64,000 nucleotides of DNA, taken from NCBI GenBank assembly GCA_021234155.1, contig JAJEKV010000032.1:1675460-1739459 (forward strand), written 5' to 3'. The stretch comes from Isoetes taiwanensis (taxonomy: Eukaryota; Streptophyta; Lycopodiopsida; Isoetales; Isoetaceae). Of the stretch, positions 1-12,639 are shown one piece after another. The position numbers and the translations under genes were made by a program. The notes under the pieces were generated by a model. The model had not been told where the DNA came from. It searched no databases and saw nothing but the letters and a program-made list of their open reading frames with translations. The number at the start of each line of letters is the position of its first letter. Position 1 is the first letter of the stretch.

Positions 1-2
1 TG

Positions 3-671
3 TCAGATATAGCAGCCTATCAACAGATAAGGGAGATCTATCGACAACAGGAACCCATCATCCCAGAGGAGGAGTTCCAAGAAATACAAAGTAGGTTGTA
101 CAAACCAGGAAGAGGCCCAAGCTCTAGCCGGACAGTTCGTTCCAGAAGTATGCAGGAAGCATCCAGCAGCATCAACTTGGAGAACGCAACTACCATGTGG
201 AGAGATCATGAAGACCTCTTGGCGGTAGATGTCTACGGCGGGGCAGCTCAAAGGAAGGGCACAGGATCACGAAGCACAGGCAAGGGTACGGCGCTCCGCT
301 ACTACCTCCCAGCCCTCAGTCAAGGGCAGATGATAGTCTTCCACAAGGAGTTCAGTCCAAGAGGGGAAGAGTCTGTGGCGCTCCTCATAGCACTCTCTGG
401 CTTCGGGCAGCACTCCAAGATATACAGCCATGCGGATCACATCGTCCTCTTCAAGAGATCCGTGGCGCTCCACTGCCTCAACTTCGCCAGAGGCCACCTC
501 AGGGACGCGACACTGTCAGTAGTAGCGGCAACCGCACCAGAACTCCCGGCACCAGAAATGGCCCGAGCACTCGAAGGAGGATCAACCAGGAACATCTTGC
601 GCTACCTCGGCAAAGGCCTTCGGCTTAGGGACGTCAAGAATTTCTTCAAGTTGACGAAGAGCCATCGATAA
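3..671 (+). CDS. Leader ORF of Ty3/gypsy element A (5' partial)
   Basis: The frame is open from the window edge to a TAA at 669-671, so the true start lies upstream. I do not recognise the protein. It is basic, with a Ser/Arg-rich N-terminal part and a globular middle containing many His, Phe and Leu residues. It lies about 230 bp upstream of an unmistakable gypsy gag on the same strand. Element B at 31.2-42.8 kb has a comparable but decayed ORF in the same place, also followed by an AT-rich gap and then gag. I infer an accessory 5' ORF of this retrotransposon family. It could also be an upstream exon of gag, but I see no good splice donor before the stop. Confidence 0.5.
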   Translation, partial: SDIAAYQQIREIYRQQEPIIPEEEFQEIQSRLYKPGRGPSSSRTVRSRSMQEASSSINLENATTMWRDHEDLLAVDVYGGAAQRKGTGSRSTGKGTALRYYLPALSQGQMIVFHKEFSPRGEESVALLIALSGFGQHSKIYSHADHIVLFKRSVALHCLNFARGHLRDATLSVVAATAPELPAPEMARALEGGSTRNILRYLGKGLRLRDVKNFFKLTKSHR

Positions 672-897
672 TAGACAAATTCTGTTTTAGTCATCTTCTA
701 AATTATATTAAATGTCTTCGCTCCTATATGCTAGCATGTATTTTACATTAATGTGTAACTTTTATATATTAATGACTATAAATTGTCTTTAACTTATAAG
801 TGCAATTTTGGCATGATTTCTTTTATGATCAACAATAATTCACTTGTAAATAAGGATGAATAACTAAAGTAACAGTATTGATGACTAATACTTGCAG
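672..897 (+). other. AT-rich gap between leader ORF and gag, possible intron
   Basis: About 225 bp of AT-rich, stop-filled sequence ends in a convincing splice acceptor (cttgcag at 891-897), and the gag frame is open from just before that point. No matching donor was identified with confidence, so splicing is an inference. Confidence 0.35.
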
Positions 898-2003
898 CCA
901 GGAACATCGGCTCAGGGTCGCAAGGCCAGGGCCGACATCACCAATGGGTACCTAGAAACCTATTCGGGTGTGAACATGATGACAACAATGAAGAATTGAC
1001 GGTGGAGACAGTCAATGCAAGGCTCACCCAGATGAGGAACCAGATGCACCAGCTGATTCGCTGGGCCACCCCATTGATGAACGCCCAGGAATATGGACCT
1101 GCACCGCCACCTCCACCACCACTACCTCAGCAAGGCATTGAGGAGGCTCCATTACCAGAAGGGGAAGGCAATCAGGAAAATGTCAGGGACAGAAAGAGAA
1201 AAAGGAGAACCCGAAGGACCCCAACACCATCCAGCTCCAGTTCATCAGACACTTCTGACAGCCAAGACAGTTCTAGCTCAGACAATGAGTCCGATAGATC
1301 ACAGGTAAGGGCCAGGGCAAGGAAGACAGATAACTATCAGAAGAAAGTGGACAGCGCTATGAGCAATGTATGGAAGACTAGGAAGTTGGGACAGTTCTCA
1401 GGGAAAGACAGGTCAGGCATGGAGGCAGAGGCTTGGCTTGACGAGATGGAAGAGTTTGGTAATTCTTACGGCATGAAGGACAAGGACATAGGGAAGGTCG
1501 CTACAGCCAACTTAATAGGAGCAGCCAGAATTTGGTGGAAGGGCTATGCAAAGTCCAATAAGCTGAAAAGAAATAGTTGCAGATTCAGGACCTTCAGCAA
1601 GGCTTTTCGAAGACATTATATGCCAAGATCGCACACTAGCAGACAGATCCAGCAGTTCTACAGGCTAGACCAGGGGAGCCTATCAGTAGCTAAGTACACA
1701 GAGGAATTCATGCGGCTCAGGCTCAATGTTCCCGGAATCTCTGAAAGGCAAGCGGTTGACGGATATATTGAAGGGTTGAACAGCAATATCAAGAGACTAG
1801 TCCGAGCAATCAACCCAAGGACAGTAGCAGAAGCCGAGGACAAAGCTTTAAGTTTGGAAGAAGCTCCAGTTACCCCAGACCAGAAACAGTTACCATTCAA
1901 GGGTAAATCAACAGGGCAGTACCAAGGGCAGTATCAGAATAAGCAATCGGCAACTGCGCCAACAGCAAGGAAAAGTTCAGGGAAAGCCCTTTGGAGACCG
2001 TAA
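898..2003 (+). CDS. gag: Gag of Ty3/gypsy element A
   Basis: Capsid-type Gag. The frame is open from the putative acceptor near 898; no ATG is convincing. The N-terminal third is Pro-rich, followed by a Ser/Asp-rich linker. A classic retrotrans_gag core runs from about 1400 to 1800, with WLDEMEEF, an AARIWWKGY block, FRRHYMP and [12 protein letters not shown] motifs. The ORF stops at 2001-2003 while the zinc knuckle sits in the +1 frame just downstream. Either a single-base indel has split a gag-pol polyprotein or the family uses frameshifting. Close Gag relatives are plant chromoviruses. Element B keeps a degraded version of the same region. Confidence 0.85.
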
Positions 2004-3192
2004 GCCACAGAATGGATCAGGGGGCAGCTCACTCAAGCGTCTTTTGGACAGCCTGCCAAAGAAAAAGAGGCAGGAATGCATTGAAAAGAAGTTGTGCTTT
2101 AGGTGCTTCCAGCCAGGGCACCGAACGTACGCTTGTCCATTCGTCATGCAGGCAGCCTTGGCAGAACTTGCAGATTGGGATTCACCAACCGAAGGAGACA
2201 ACGAAGAGGACGACCAACAGGAAGTGCAAGATTTCATAGAGGGTGAGTGCCATATTTGTGCAGCTATTGAGTCAGGTGATATTGAAAATCAGTCCACAGT
2301 CATTGCGGCTGAGGGAATCATAGATAGTAGTCCATATCTAGTCTTGATAGATACAGGTAGCTCTCATAACTTTGCCTCTCCTAGGCTGGCTGCCCTAATG
2401 AAGAATAAAGTTTTGAAGTCTAAGCCAAGGCCAGTTAGCATGGCAAACGGGGCCATTCGGCACACTAAGGGGAGGAGGATCACATTTGACATAGACCTTA
2501 GTGGAAGTAAGTGGCCGATGGGGGCAGAGGTCATGGATATTGGAAGGTATGACCTTATAGTAGGAATGGAGTTCCTAAAGCCAGCTAAAGCGATGATTGA
2601 CTGCGACCGTAACGAGATCTCCATGACGGCGCGAGACGTCACCAGATTCATAGCAAAAGGTAAGAAGGTAGCTTCTCCCATGCAGTGTATTTCTATGAAG
2701 CAGCTAAGGAAAATTATAGAAAGAAAGAAGGTGGATTATATTCGGAGGTTAGAGGCAATTGAACCAAGTAAAGAGAAGGGAAGTGACCTAAGTGGGAATC
2801 AGTTGCCCAAGCCAGTAGCAAGGCTCATTAGGGAGTTCAATGACGTATTTTCAGATCAAATCCGTCAGCTACCACCTTATAGGGGTGTGGAGTGTGAGAT
2901 CACACTAGCTCTAGATGCTAAGCCTACCAGCAAGGCACCTTATAGGATGAGCACCCCGAAGTTGATTGAGCTCAAGAAGCAGCTGCAGGAATTGCTTGAC
3001 CTTGGATTCATTAGAGCAAGTGTGTCTCCTTTTGGAGCACCCATACTCTTCGTGAAGAAGAAGGATGGGAGTTTAAGAATGTGTATAGATTATCGCCAGC
3101 TTAACAAGCAGACGATAAAGAATAAGTATGCTCTGTCAAGGGCAGATGATTTGATGGATCAGCTCCAAGGAGCGAAAGTTTTCTCTAAGATT

Positions 3193-3195
<3 letters not shown>
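1981..3195 (+). pseudogene. pol: Pol fragment of element A: zinc knuckle, protease, RT start
   Basis: The frame opens at about 1981, overlapping the gag end. In order: a CCHC knuckle [14 protein letters not shown] (about 2095-2135), an aspartic protease with the IDTGSSHNF active site (about 2348), a linker, then the gypsy RT N-terminus. The RT part has [15 protein letters not shown], an [20 protein letters not shown] block and a conserved YRQLN, ending at SKID. There the poly(T) of an antisense LINE interrupts it, before the catalytic YVDD. RNase H and integrase are absent from the window, so the copy cannot be functional. Sequence after SKID in this frame is only homopolymer and LINE 3' UTR. 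Confidence 0.9.
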
Positions 3196-3227
<32 letters not shown>

Positions 3228-3977
3228 GAGGGTAAGAATTGGTTTTTCCATTAATCAAGAAAAAGAGTACATGGCTGATCTGCTAAACATAGCATAGATC
3301 AATGAAACAAAATGTTCCTAAATTGTGTCCACCACCATTAGGTGAATGGAGAAATATTCAAAAGGTGTAATCAGACTTAAAGTTTGACCTGTTAATAAGT
3401 CAAAATTAACAGCAAACAACTTGTTGATGTAGGAAAAAGGGTCACGACCCCAGCAAACTCCGACAATTACCTGTATTAGCTAAATCCAAAACAAGATTAG
3501 GATGCAAGGTTGAGCAAAAGATGTTCAGGCTAGTGGGAAAACAAACCCAGGAGTTCCAATATAGGTTTGGGATTTTGGCAGGCTTAAGAGCAAAGGGAAT
3601 CCAGTTTGGCATTATAGTATGCATAGAAGGGCGCAGCAGATCCAAAAATGTAGGAATCTTCGATCTTGTCAGCAATGTCATCAATGCAAGAGGATTCAGA
3701 TTCACATAAGCAGAGTAATGAACCATATAGATCTGCCAGAAGTCTATGCGTATAGTACTGTTCCCTGTATTTTATGAACTAGTTCACTGACATGTAGTAG
3801 TGGTACATGGACAAAAAGTCAAACATGCAGAACATCTGGGTCACTTCTCTGCAGAAGGCTTCAGGTAAACCTGATTTCATGCCTATACCAGATTCAGATG
3901 TATTCATACTGCTCCAAAATAACTCAAGATCCTTATCTGCATCCTTCTTGGTGTCATCCAACTCCCCAAGGCTTTCT

Positions 3978-6375
3978 TTACAAACTCTCAGATATGCTAG
4001 CGTCATCACAAAAAATAGACTTAGAATTAATAACACATAAATTAGAGACAAACAAATCAAAGGCCCCCCTAAAGGCACCAATTGAGTCCCACTTCCTGTT
4101 ATATTTGTCAGCCAATTTCTTTTTGTGAGCTGTTGCAGTAGATTCAATGTCAAGCTGGAAATGCATCTTAACCCAGAAGATAGAAAAGTTCTTTTTACTA
4201 TACACAACTCTATTTCTTGCTTTCCAAATATTCCATAGAGCAATGAACATAATAGTATTGGCAAAGGCACAATTATTTTGAATATATGATAAGAGATTAC
4301 CATTAACTCTCATAGGGAAGAGAAAGCCTAGCTTCTCATTAAACCAAGACCAGAAAGAATTAAGCTTTGGACATAGAAAAATGTGCTCAGTGCTTTCTTC
4401 CATATTGCAACCAAGCTGGCAATTTGGGGAAATGTTCTCATATCTTCTGGAGGTCATTTGTAATGTAGAAATACTCTTATTTGCCAATAACCAGATAAAG
4501 AAACTTACCTTAGGAAAACAATAGGAGTGCCATACTTCATAAAACAGAATCCTACCATCCTCATCAGAAATAGACCATTTAGAAGAAGCTTTTGAGGGGG
4601 CAGCAGATTCATTAATGATTGAGTAAACTTTGCTTACCTTATAATGACATATGCCATCCAAGTTCCAGTTAGTTGCTTTGGGCACCACATTATTAAGACA
4701 CAGGTAAGGCAGAATGGATCTAAGATGGAAATATATCTTTTTGTCACTCGAGGTACCTTGCAAAATTCTCCTAAGGGCAGTCCAAGAAATAAATTTACCA
4801 TCCAAATATAGGTCACTCAGTAACCTGAAACCATGATCAGTCCACTTTTTATAAATTCTTGGGTGCCTCAGGGCCATAACATTGTTTGCATGATCACTAA
4901 GGATAGGATTCCAGAAAATATACATATGAAGGTTAAGATCAATGGGGGCATCATATTCAAAGCAAGATTGAACTCTATTCCATGCCATAATTATATTCCT
5001 CATGAGAGGGGAAGTATTAGGACCAGGGTGGAGAATATTGAAGCAGGAATCAGGCAAAATATGATTTAAGGAAGGGTGACCATCCACATGAGAGCTCTGG
5101 AGCCAGAATTTTATAAATTGAGAAGCTGGACTATAATTAGACACAAGAGAATTCCACACATATTTCCCAGCCAGGGCACAAGCTTGCAGATGAAGATCCT
5201 TACATCCTAGGCCACCATTTTTCTTTGGCTTGGCAACATAATTCCAACCTACTAAATGAGACCCTTTCCATATGAATCTTCTTATAAGTTTCTCAATTTC
5301 CTGATAGGTAGCTTTAGGAGCCACTAGGGCAGAAGAGAAGTAAATATGAGAGCTAGCAAGGACTGAATTAGCAATAATAGTCCTACCTGCAAAAGATAGA
5401 CCCCCTCTAAAATGGTTCAACTTCTTCTTAATTCTATCAATGATAGGCTGCCAAAGACCTTTCAAGGAAGGATTTAGAGAAAGAGGCATTCCCAATAAAG
5501 TAGAAGCTTGGTTACAATTAAGGACCTTGATGTCAGCAAAGTTTGGCTGGATATTATCCCCTATGATAACAGATTTGGCCAGATTTAGGTTCACTCCAGA
5601 GGCAGCAGAGAATTGCTTAATAATTTCCAAGAAAGTTTCAATATTAGATAGATCAGCATCAAGGAAAGCAAAGGTATCATCAGCATATTGAGAAATGGTA
5701 AGGCAATCCTCACTGTCTGGCATTTGAAGACCCCTAATCTCCCCAAGATTTTTTAAATGAATTACAGCCCTTGTAAGCATTTCAGCAACAATCAAAAAGA
5801 GGTATGGGGCAAGGGGGCAGCCTTGTCTCACACCCCGAGAAAGAGGGAAGAATTGAGAAGGAGATCCATTGACAATGACATCAGAGTTTGAGTGAATATT
5901 CAGCCCATGAATTAAAAGCCTGAGTTTAGGATGAAAGCCAAACTTAGTGAGAGCGTTGTCAAGGAAATCCCATCTTACAGTGTCAAAGGCTCTTTTGAAG
6001 TCTAACTTTAAGAGCACACAATTTTGGTTGGAGATTTTATTCCAATGAAGACCTTCCATGGCAGTAATATAGTTATCTAAAATAAACCTCTTGGATAAGA
6101 AGGCAGATTGATAGTGGGAAATATTTTTCTGAAGATACTCCTTAATTCTGTTGGCAATGACTTTGGCACAGATTTTATAGGAAGTATTGGTGAGAGAAAT
6201 AGGTCTCCAATCTGAAAAAGCAGAGGGATTGTCTATCTTAGGAATAAGAGCAATGAGGCCAGCAGAGATAGAAGAGTGCAAGTGATTAGTTTCCCAAAAG
6301 CCTCTCACCATTGAGATAATATCATCTTTCAAAAGATCCCAGAAGTGGATGTAGAATTCACTAGGAAAGCCATCA
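3978..6375 (-). pseudogene. LINE-1 ORF2, C-terminal part (RT, zf-RVT)
   Basis: An uninterrupted reading frame enters from the LINE-2 junction and ends at 3978. It has RT motifs IALIPK, a WRPISLTNTSYKI block, KLDFKRAFDTV (motif A aspartate), GVRQGCPLAPYLF (motif B) and QYADDTF (YADD catalytic pair at about 5670). The C-terminal zf-RVT region has a WHSYCFPKVSFFIWL stretch, Cys-rich CQLGCNMEESTEHIFLCP and WNIWKARNRVVY. These are the hallmarks of plant L1 ORF2. The frame is intact, and the endonuclease half resumes on the far side of LINE-2, so the protein was probably inactivated by that insertion. Confidence 0.92.
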
Positions 6376-6389
6376 GGTGCCAGGGATTT
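6376..6389. repeat. Target-site duplication of LINE-2, left copy
   Basis: ggtgccagggattt here matches ggtgccggggattt at 8813-8826 with one mismatch. The two copies bracket LINE-2 exactly and, once joined, restore the LINE-1 ORF2 frame. Confidence 0.85.
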
Positions 6390-8812
6390 TTTTTTTTTAA
6401 TTGAAGGCTTATAAGTATATTTATAGAAGTATAATTACAAAACTACTTTTTACAGGGAAGTATAACCCGTATAGTTATTCGGCTTAAAAGGATAATCAGA
6501 GAAAAAAGCCGAGCCAAATACATTAGGTTCACAACAGCTGATAGGAGATTGTCCAGGGATGAGATAAATGAAGCTAGAAGTGGGATTTAAGATTCAGATT
6601 CCCCCTTTTACGACCTCTGCCTCTAACCATCATTGAGAGAGTACAGAAAATACAGATGCAGGATTCCGCCATCGCCATGTTAAAACGCCACTTGCTATCC
6701 TTGGCTTCACAGATCATGCCTCTGCGGGCATCATAATTTTGATCACAACAACATCCACAGAAGCATAGTATATTGTGCTCTTCCGGGTTCGGAGGCCCAA
6801 AAACCTTCACCCATTCATTATTCGCTTGCTCGTCCATCCTTTTCCACTTAAGTTTACGCAGCAACATGAATATAATCCCTGCACAGCACCAAAACTTAAT
6901 AAGGATCATTACATGAAAAGTTATCCTGCTGCATTTATCCATCTAATGTCATATTCAATTTGTTTAATAACAGCTTCCGGGTGGATGATGTCATCGTTGA
7001 AGATGAACTCATTCCTTCCTTTCCATATTCTCCATAGGATAATATAAATCCTCCAGTCCGTAGGTTGCTCGGGCATAAAGAAATCTGCAGAACTTAGGGA
7101 AATAAGGTCAGTGCCTATCATGTTTGAAGCCAGCTCCAAGACCCATTCAGACCACAGGCAATTCCTAAAGAGATGGTCCTCATCTTCCTTGTGAGACAAA
7201 CATCTAGGACAAATGTCTGAGTCTGTCATCTGAATCCTGTATCTTTTGCTGTTCGTAGCTAGGGCCTTGTGCCACAGCTACCACATGAACGATTTAATCT
7301 TGGGAGGGATAGGGCTAGACCATAAAAAATTAAGATTCTTAGCACACCTTTCCTTCTCAATTTGCCATTTGATATGCATGGTCATGGGCTGATCCCTCAT
7401 CAGATATCTGTAAGCATTTTTAACTTTGAACTCAGCTTTCCCCTTATGTTGCCAATTATTAGCCTCATCTGTCCAGATACCTTGAGTAAGCATCAAGCAT
7501 ATGTTATTATACAGCATTTCGGAGTCCTCTTCTCCTGAGAGCACCGAGTCCCTGTAGGGTATAATTCCTTGATCATTGAACATATCTCTGATCATACAAA
7601 TGCCCTTGGAGATCCAGGTCCAGGCTTGATCAGGGAAGTGGCAGGCAAGACATAAAGAAGAGTTATTAGCCAGAAGGGCAGGATTCCAAAATATAGATTG
7701 ATTCATAGACAGCCCTTCTTTCCATATGTACATCCCTTTAACCTGATCCCAGGCCTTGATCCACTTCTTAAGCAAGCCCGGGGTGGATTTGGGAACCGAG
7801 AAAGGAAAATAGATAGAATGGGGTAAATTGATTCTGAGATTCCTCCACCCATAAGAGGTGCACTTACCCAGATAATGCCTGATTATAGTGGAGACAGGGT
7901 GGTTAATCTGGTTGTAGGCTGCCTTGTAAAAATATTTGGCTGCAAGAGCTACACCCTGCTTCTCTATATTGATCACATCTAACCCCCCAATTTTCTTGGT
8001 CTTACAGCATTCCTTCATAGCAACCGGGATCCAGCATCTCTTGTTTTGGCCAGAGGAGATAAATCTGCCTATAATACTCTGGAGCTTGGAAGAGACTTTT
8101 TTTGGTGCTAAAATAACAGAGGACTGGTAAACATGAGAAGAGGAAATCACAAAATTGGCTATAATTGCTCTGCCCTGCTTGGAAATATACTTAGAGTTAA
8201 GACTATCCACTTTCTTCTGAAACTTCTCAACTATATCATTCCAAATATCTGATGGGCTACCCTTCATGACCATAGGAATGCCCAAGATTTTAGATGAATT
8301 GGTAGGTAGAATATACTTACAACCCATGAGAGCAGCCGTATGCTCCCCTTTTACCTGATCCTTAGCCACAATTTTCGACTTCATAGGATTTATCCTGCAT
8401 CCTGAGACTTCCCCAAACTCCTCCAGGATTGCTTGAGTGTTGATTAGCGATCTATTATCCATCGAAACTAGCAAGAACGTGTCGTCTGCAAAATGTCCAT
8501 TTAAAATCTGATCCAATTGCCCACTGCCTGGCAGGGTTAGCCCTTGAATCAGGTTAGTATTCTTGGCTTCCTCCAACTTACTATGGAGGCTTTCCATGAT
8601 AATAAGAAAAAGAAAGGGGGCTAGAGGGCACCCTTGCTTTACCCCCCTTTCAAGGGGAAAGAATGGGCCACACTCCCCATTAATCAAGACCGAGGACCTG
8701 GAATTAGACAGAATGGCTTTGAAGAGAAGGATAACCTCATTAGAGAAGCCTAAGGCATAGCAACATTTAAAAAGGAAATTCCAACTAACCGAGTCGAAAG
8801 CCTTGGTTATAT
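6390..8812 (-). mobile_element. LINE-2: 5'-truncated L1 nested in LINE-1
   Basis: It is bounded by a short poly(T) (to 6398) on its 3' side and begins abruptly inside the RT domain at 8812, a typical 5' truncation by target-primed reverse transcription. A 14-bp target duplication flanks it. The protein is clearly a different L1 subfamily from LINE-1, and the 3' UTR covers about 6399-6920. Confidence 0.88.
6921..8812 (-). pseudogene. LINE-2 ORF2 fragment (RT to zinc finger)
   Basis: The frame starts at the truncation point with KAFDSVSWNFLF (RT motif A) and continues through ERGVKQGCPLAPFLF and HFADDTFLL (FADD catalytic pair). The maturase-like and C-terminal parts follow. One in-frame TAG at 7275-7277 breaks it after FMW. 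The same frame then continues to 6921 with a C-terminal zinc-finger block, CPRCLSHKEDEDHLFRNC, and LWRIWKGRNEF. The endonuclease and ORF1 are missing. A further open stretch in a shifted frame (6574-6942) may be degraded C-terminal sequence, but I cannot assign it. Confidence 0.88.
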
Positions 8813-8826
8813 GGTGCCGGGGATTT
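8813..8826. repeat. Target-site duplication of LINE-2, right copy
   Basis: This is the partner of 6376-6389 (13 of 14 bases equal). It marks the 5' junction of LINE-2 in LINE-1. Confidence 0.85.
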
Positions 8827-10225
8827 GCATTTGCCAAAAGATCTCAAGACTTTAAAAATTTCATGCTCAGTAGGAGGAACAATAAAAGAATCATCCATAG
8901 TGTCAATAGGGGAAGGGATAATTCTGTCTAACAGATCAAGGAAATCCCTCTCTCTTGAGGAGTCAATATGTTGAGAGGGAACTTTAGAGAAAAGAGAGGC
9001 ATAATTGTGATGAAAGAAGGATCTAATCATTTTTGAATCATTCAAGCATAAACCAGCATCAGTTCTAACTTCAGTAATGGAATTTCTAAGCAGCCTAGCC
9101 TTGGATACTTTAAAAAAGAATCTTGAGCTACCACTATCCATTTCTTTGTTAAACTTGACCTTGCATTTGATTGTTGAGCTTTTAGCTTCAGCCTCCTCAA
9201 TACTTTTGAGGTAATTTTCAACTAATTCTTCACCTACATGCAAATTAAGGCTGTAGGGATCATCCTGCAGTAGGGATATTATGTTTCTCATGTGTGTCAA
9301 CAAATCCTCCTTCTCCTTCAACCTGACAAGATGCTTCTTCCTTGACCATTCTTTAATCCAGCTTTTGGCCTTCTTGATTTTAGCATAAAAGCTTTTCATA
9401 GACTGATGATTGCAATTAGACTGAAGATCTTGATAGAAAGCCTTCAAATCATTCACAAATGACTCATTTTCTAGAAGAGCACAATTGAATTTGTAGGGAA
9501 TATTTCCATCTCTTGGTATTTGAGTCAACTGCCTTGTGCACAGGAATTGTGGCTGGTGGTCAGAGATTATATTCCCTTCATCACTTGTAACAAAACAATT
9601 ATCCCAAAGAGAAGAGTTAGGACTACAGACATAGAACCTATCAAGTGCACAATAGACCCTTTTATCCCCTTTTTGTTTGTTAGACCAAGTAAAGGAAGCT
9701 ATAGAAGAAGGGACATGTACAAGGGAAGAATCAGAGATAAAACTATTCCAAATACATCTTTCAGAGACAGGCATATTAATATTATTCCCTAATTTCATGT
9801 TCCAAGAAGGGGTGTTATTAAAATCCCCACCAACAATCCAATCTGAGATAGCATTATTCTTCAGCCAGGAGCTAATGTCAGTCCAGAGCAACTCCCTATC
9901 CTTTGGGCAAGTGGGGGCATAAATGTTAATGATATCAAAAATAGAATTTTGATATTTGAAGGTAACAGCTTGCCACAATTTGGAAGGGGAATTGAAAAAG
10001 CTAAGATGTTCAAGGCTTTTCCAAATCATAATGATACCACCACTTCTCCCAGTGGCCTCAATCCAGGTGGAGTGAGATCCTGGATAAATCCAGTCACCAA
10101 GATTAGAAGTTTCAAATTTTGGGAGTTTAAGTCACATCAACATTATAGCTTTTGATTTGGGAAATGGCTCTTCTCCTTTTGATAGGACCTTTAATTCCTC
10201 TAATATTCCAAGATAAAATCCTCAT
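8813..10225 (-). pseudogene. LINE-1 ORF2, N-terminal part (endonuclease)
   Basis: AP-type endonuclease half of ORF2. The likely ATG is at 10223-10225, opening with MRILSWNIRGIKGPIKRR, the usual plant L1 start. The frame breaks near 10130 and is recovered with EATGRSGGIIMIW. It then has INIYAPTCPKDREL, VGGDFNNTPSW (catalytic Asp/Asn) and NIISDHQPQF (SDH). The linker to RT ends at GKCKSPAP, where LINE-2 enters. One frameshift in the first 50 codons plus the insertion make it non-functional. Confidence 0.88.
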
Positions 10226-10281
10226 TAAATTTTGAGCTTAGAAAATTGAGAAGAAAGAAAAAAGAAACAGCAAACAGAAAG

Positions 10282-12438
10282 TCAAATATATCTCTTTTTC
10301 TTTTTCCCTTTCCTCTGCTTACTTCTAGTATTAGCAGCAGGAGTATTAGTGAGATCAGCAAGAGTTGAATTATGCTTCTTATACTTAGAGGCATTGGATT
10401 TAGAGGATTCAGATTTGGTAGTTAATCCAGCATTAGAACAGTCAACAAGAAATTTGTCCCCTTCCCAATTTTCCTTATCATTTGCATTTTCAATTTCATC
10501 TTCACTAATATCTGAGGATCCCCCAGGAATGAATTCAAACATTCTATTTTTAGGAGAAACAGGAAGATTTAAAAGATTATGCATAAAAGATGGGGAAAGA
10601 GAAGAAACATGACCTGAATTGTTAAATTCCTCAGGTTGAGTTAAGTCTTCTTGCAGGACAACAGCATTTTCTTGAGCATTTTCTTGAGTGGACTCAACTA
10701 TCATATTTTTGTCACTAGCCAACCACTGATTGTCAAATTCTAGGCCAATTGCCTCCCTTTCTGGAGTATCTTGTACCTTCATCCATAAGATTATATTGAT
10801 AGAAATGCTGGCCATGTGCACTGAGGCCCTCTTGCAAGGATGCCAGCTGCTGAGCAATGTGAAAGGCAATATTTGAAGGTTGGGGGGGGGGGGGATCAGG
10901 GGCTGGTGAGAGATCAATAATTGGGGATTGTGTAGGGTTCAACTTGCCTTCACATGGTTTGCTCAACAAAACATCCAAATCAAGTTCAGGGTTAAGGTTA
11001 GCTAATACCTGGAATTGATTAGAGTTACCATTTAAGTGATCAGCAGCCATCTGAGATTCATGAACAGAACTTGATTCAGCAACATTTTTTGGAGGAATAA
11101 TTTGATTATTCTCCATTGATATAGCAGGGACAGGTGCTGGAACAACTTCCACCAAAGTATCCTTGGGATCAATCATAAACTCTTCATTTTCTATCCTGGA
11201 TTGTATCAGAGATTTACCATGTTTCTTTTTATGGACCATTCTTAACCATATAGGAGTTGAGAATATCAGCATTCTCCTTACTCTTGGCAGAAAACTTAGC
11301 ATCGGAATTATATGGCATCCATAATTATTTTGTTCAATGTGTCATGAAGATTACTGACTTTTGACAAACTGTTATCCTTTTCAGTGATTTTAACAAAATT
11401 TTCATGGTTTTGCAACACATTGACTTGCTGAGCTTTACCAGTCCTAAAGGTCTTCATATCACCTCTAGTCTTAGATGCTTCCCCATTCTTGAGTTCTGCC
11501 TCTCTTAACTGTTTTCTCCTTTTAATTCTTTTGTAGCTGCCATTAACTTTAGTCCACTGAAAATTGTTATCCTTGGAGATAATGCCTGAGTCACCAAGGT
11601 CAAAATCATGATGATCAATAATTGATCCTTTTGAATTTTGCATAACCTGCTGACTGTTGACCTCATTACTGATATTGACTTTTTGATTGACCTGCTCATT
11701 GACTTGACAGATATCAGATAACTTTATAGGAGCATTTGATTTCTGCTCACAAATAGCTGGTAACTCCTTGCAGGAATCATACCAAAAGTGTCTGATCTTG
11801 CAGTTTTGGCACTGAGGTAGCAGGCCTGACCATCTCAAATCTAGAGAGGCTTCTTTTCCGAAAGCATCTTGAAAGGGAATGTGGAGAGGAATGTTTTTGG
11901 AAATATCAAGCTGGACAATGGAGCGGGGTGGTATATAGGGGGAGAATTCAGTGCAAATGTAGGAACTAATTGAGTCAAATAAGAGTTTAAGACAATCTTC
12001 ATTCCAGTATATTGGGTTTAGGCCATGGAGAGTGGTAGATGCAACACAAAGATTGTCCAAATTGGCTACCTCAAACTTGGGATCCCATTTAAGAAAGGTA
12101 AGTTGGAAAGACTCAAAGGCCATGGGACCATGATTAAGAAGGAAATTGGCAGATCTTTTACTGCCACATTCAATCATAATATATGGAAAGTGGAGCCAGT
12201 ATACAGCATTTATTAGCTTCTGAAGGTTCAAGCAGAAAGACCAAAGCTTGTCTAATTTTATCCCATGCTTATTTATTTTAACAATTACTGCAGAGTCATG
12301 GAATGAATTTAGTTTTGCATGAACAGAAGGGAGATCTAAGGAAATACCATTGAAAATAGCCTTCTTTGTGGCACTGAACGGTCCCTTGAAAGGACGAATA
12401 TCCCCCAGGATCTTGTCCATAGTAGCATCCGAAGACAT
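10282..12438 (-). pseudogene. LINE-1 ORF1 (DUF4283-like, CCHC knuckle)
   Basis: RNA-binding ORF1 of a plant L1. I prefer the ATG at 12438 (MSSDATMDKILGDIRPFKG) over upstream codons because conserved sequence begins there. A DUF4283-like region covers about 12350-11900. A zinc knuckle of form CQNCKIRHFWYDSC follows at about 11800-11760, then a basic tract (KRIKRRKQ). The frame is broken at about 11305 and again near 10800-10900, around a homopolymeric G/C run, and the acidic then Lys-rich C-terminus ends at 10282. LINE-3 ORF1 has a similar acidic/Lys-rich end. Two or more frameshifts make it a pseudogene. Confidence 0.8.
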
Positions 12439-12639
12439 TGGTTGATCCGATCTTTTGTCCCCATAAGCAACAGGAATTTGGAGGACGGGGTCAATGCTTG
12501 GTAGTCGGCCTAAAAAATCCGGGTCCTTGGAAAGATGGAAAGAAAGAATATAAACATCATCTAAGTATCCAGAACAACATACAAAAGAGAATTTAATCAT
12601 TCCATCTATTCAAAGAAGTGTCAGCAGAATAGAAACTAT

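Noticed and set aside
3197-3297. Extension of the pol frame through the poly(T) run
   Set aside because: The Phe run and what follows are translation of the LINE-1 poly(A) tail and 3' UTR, not protein sequence.
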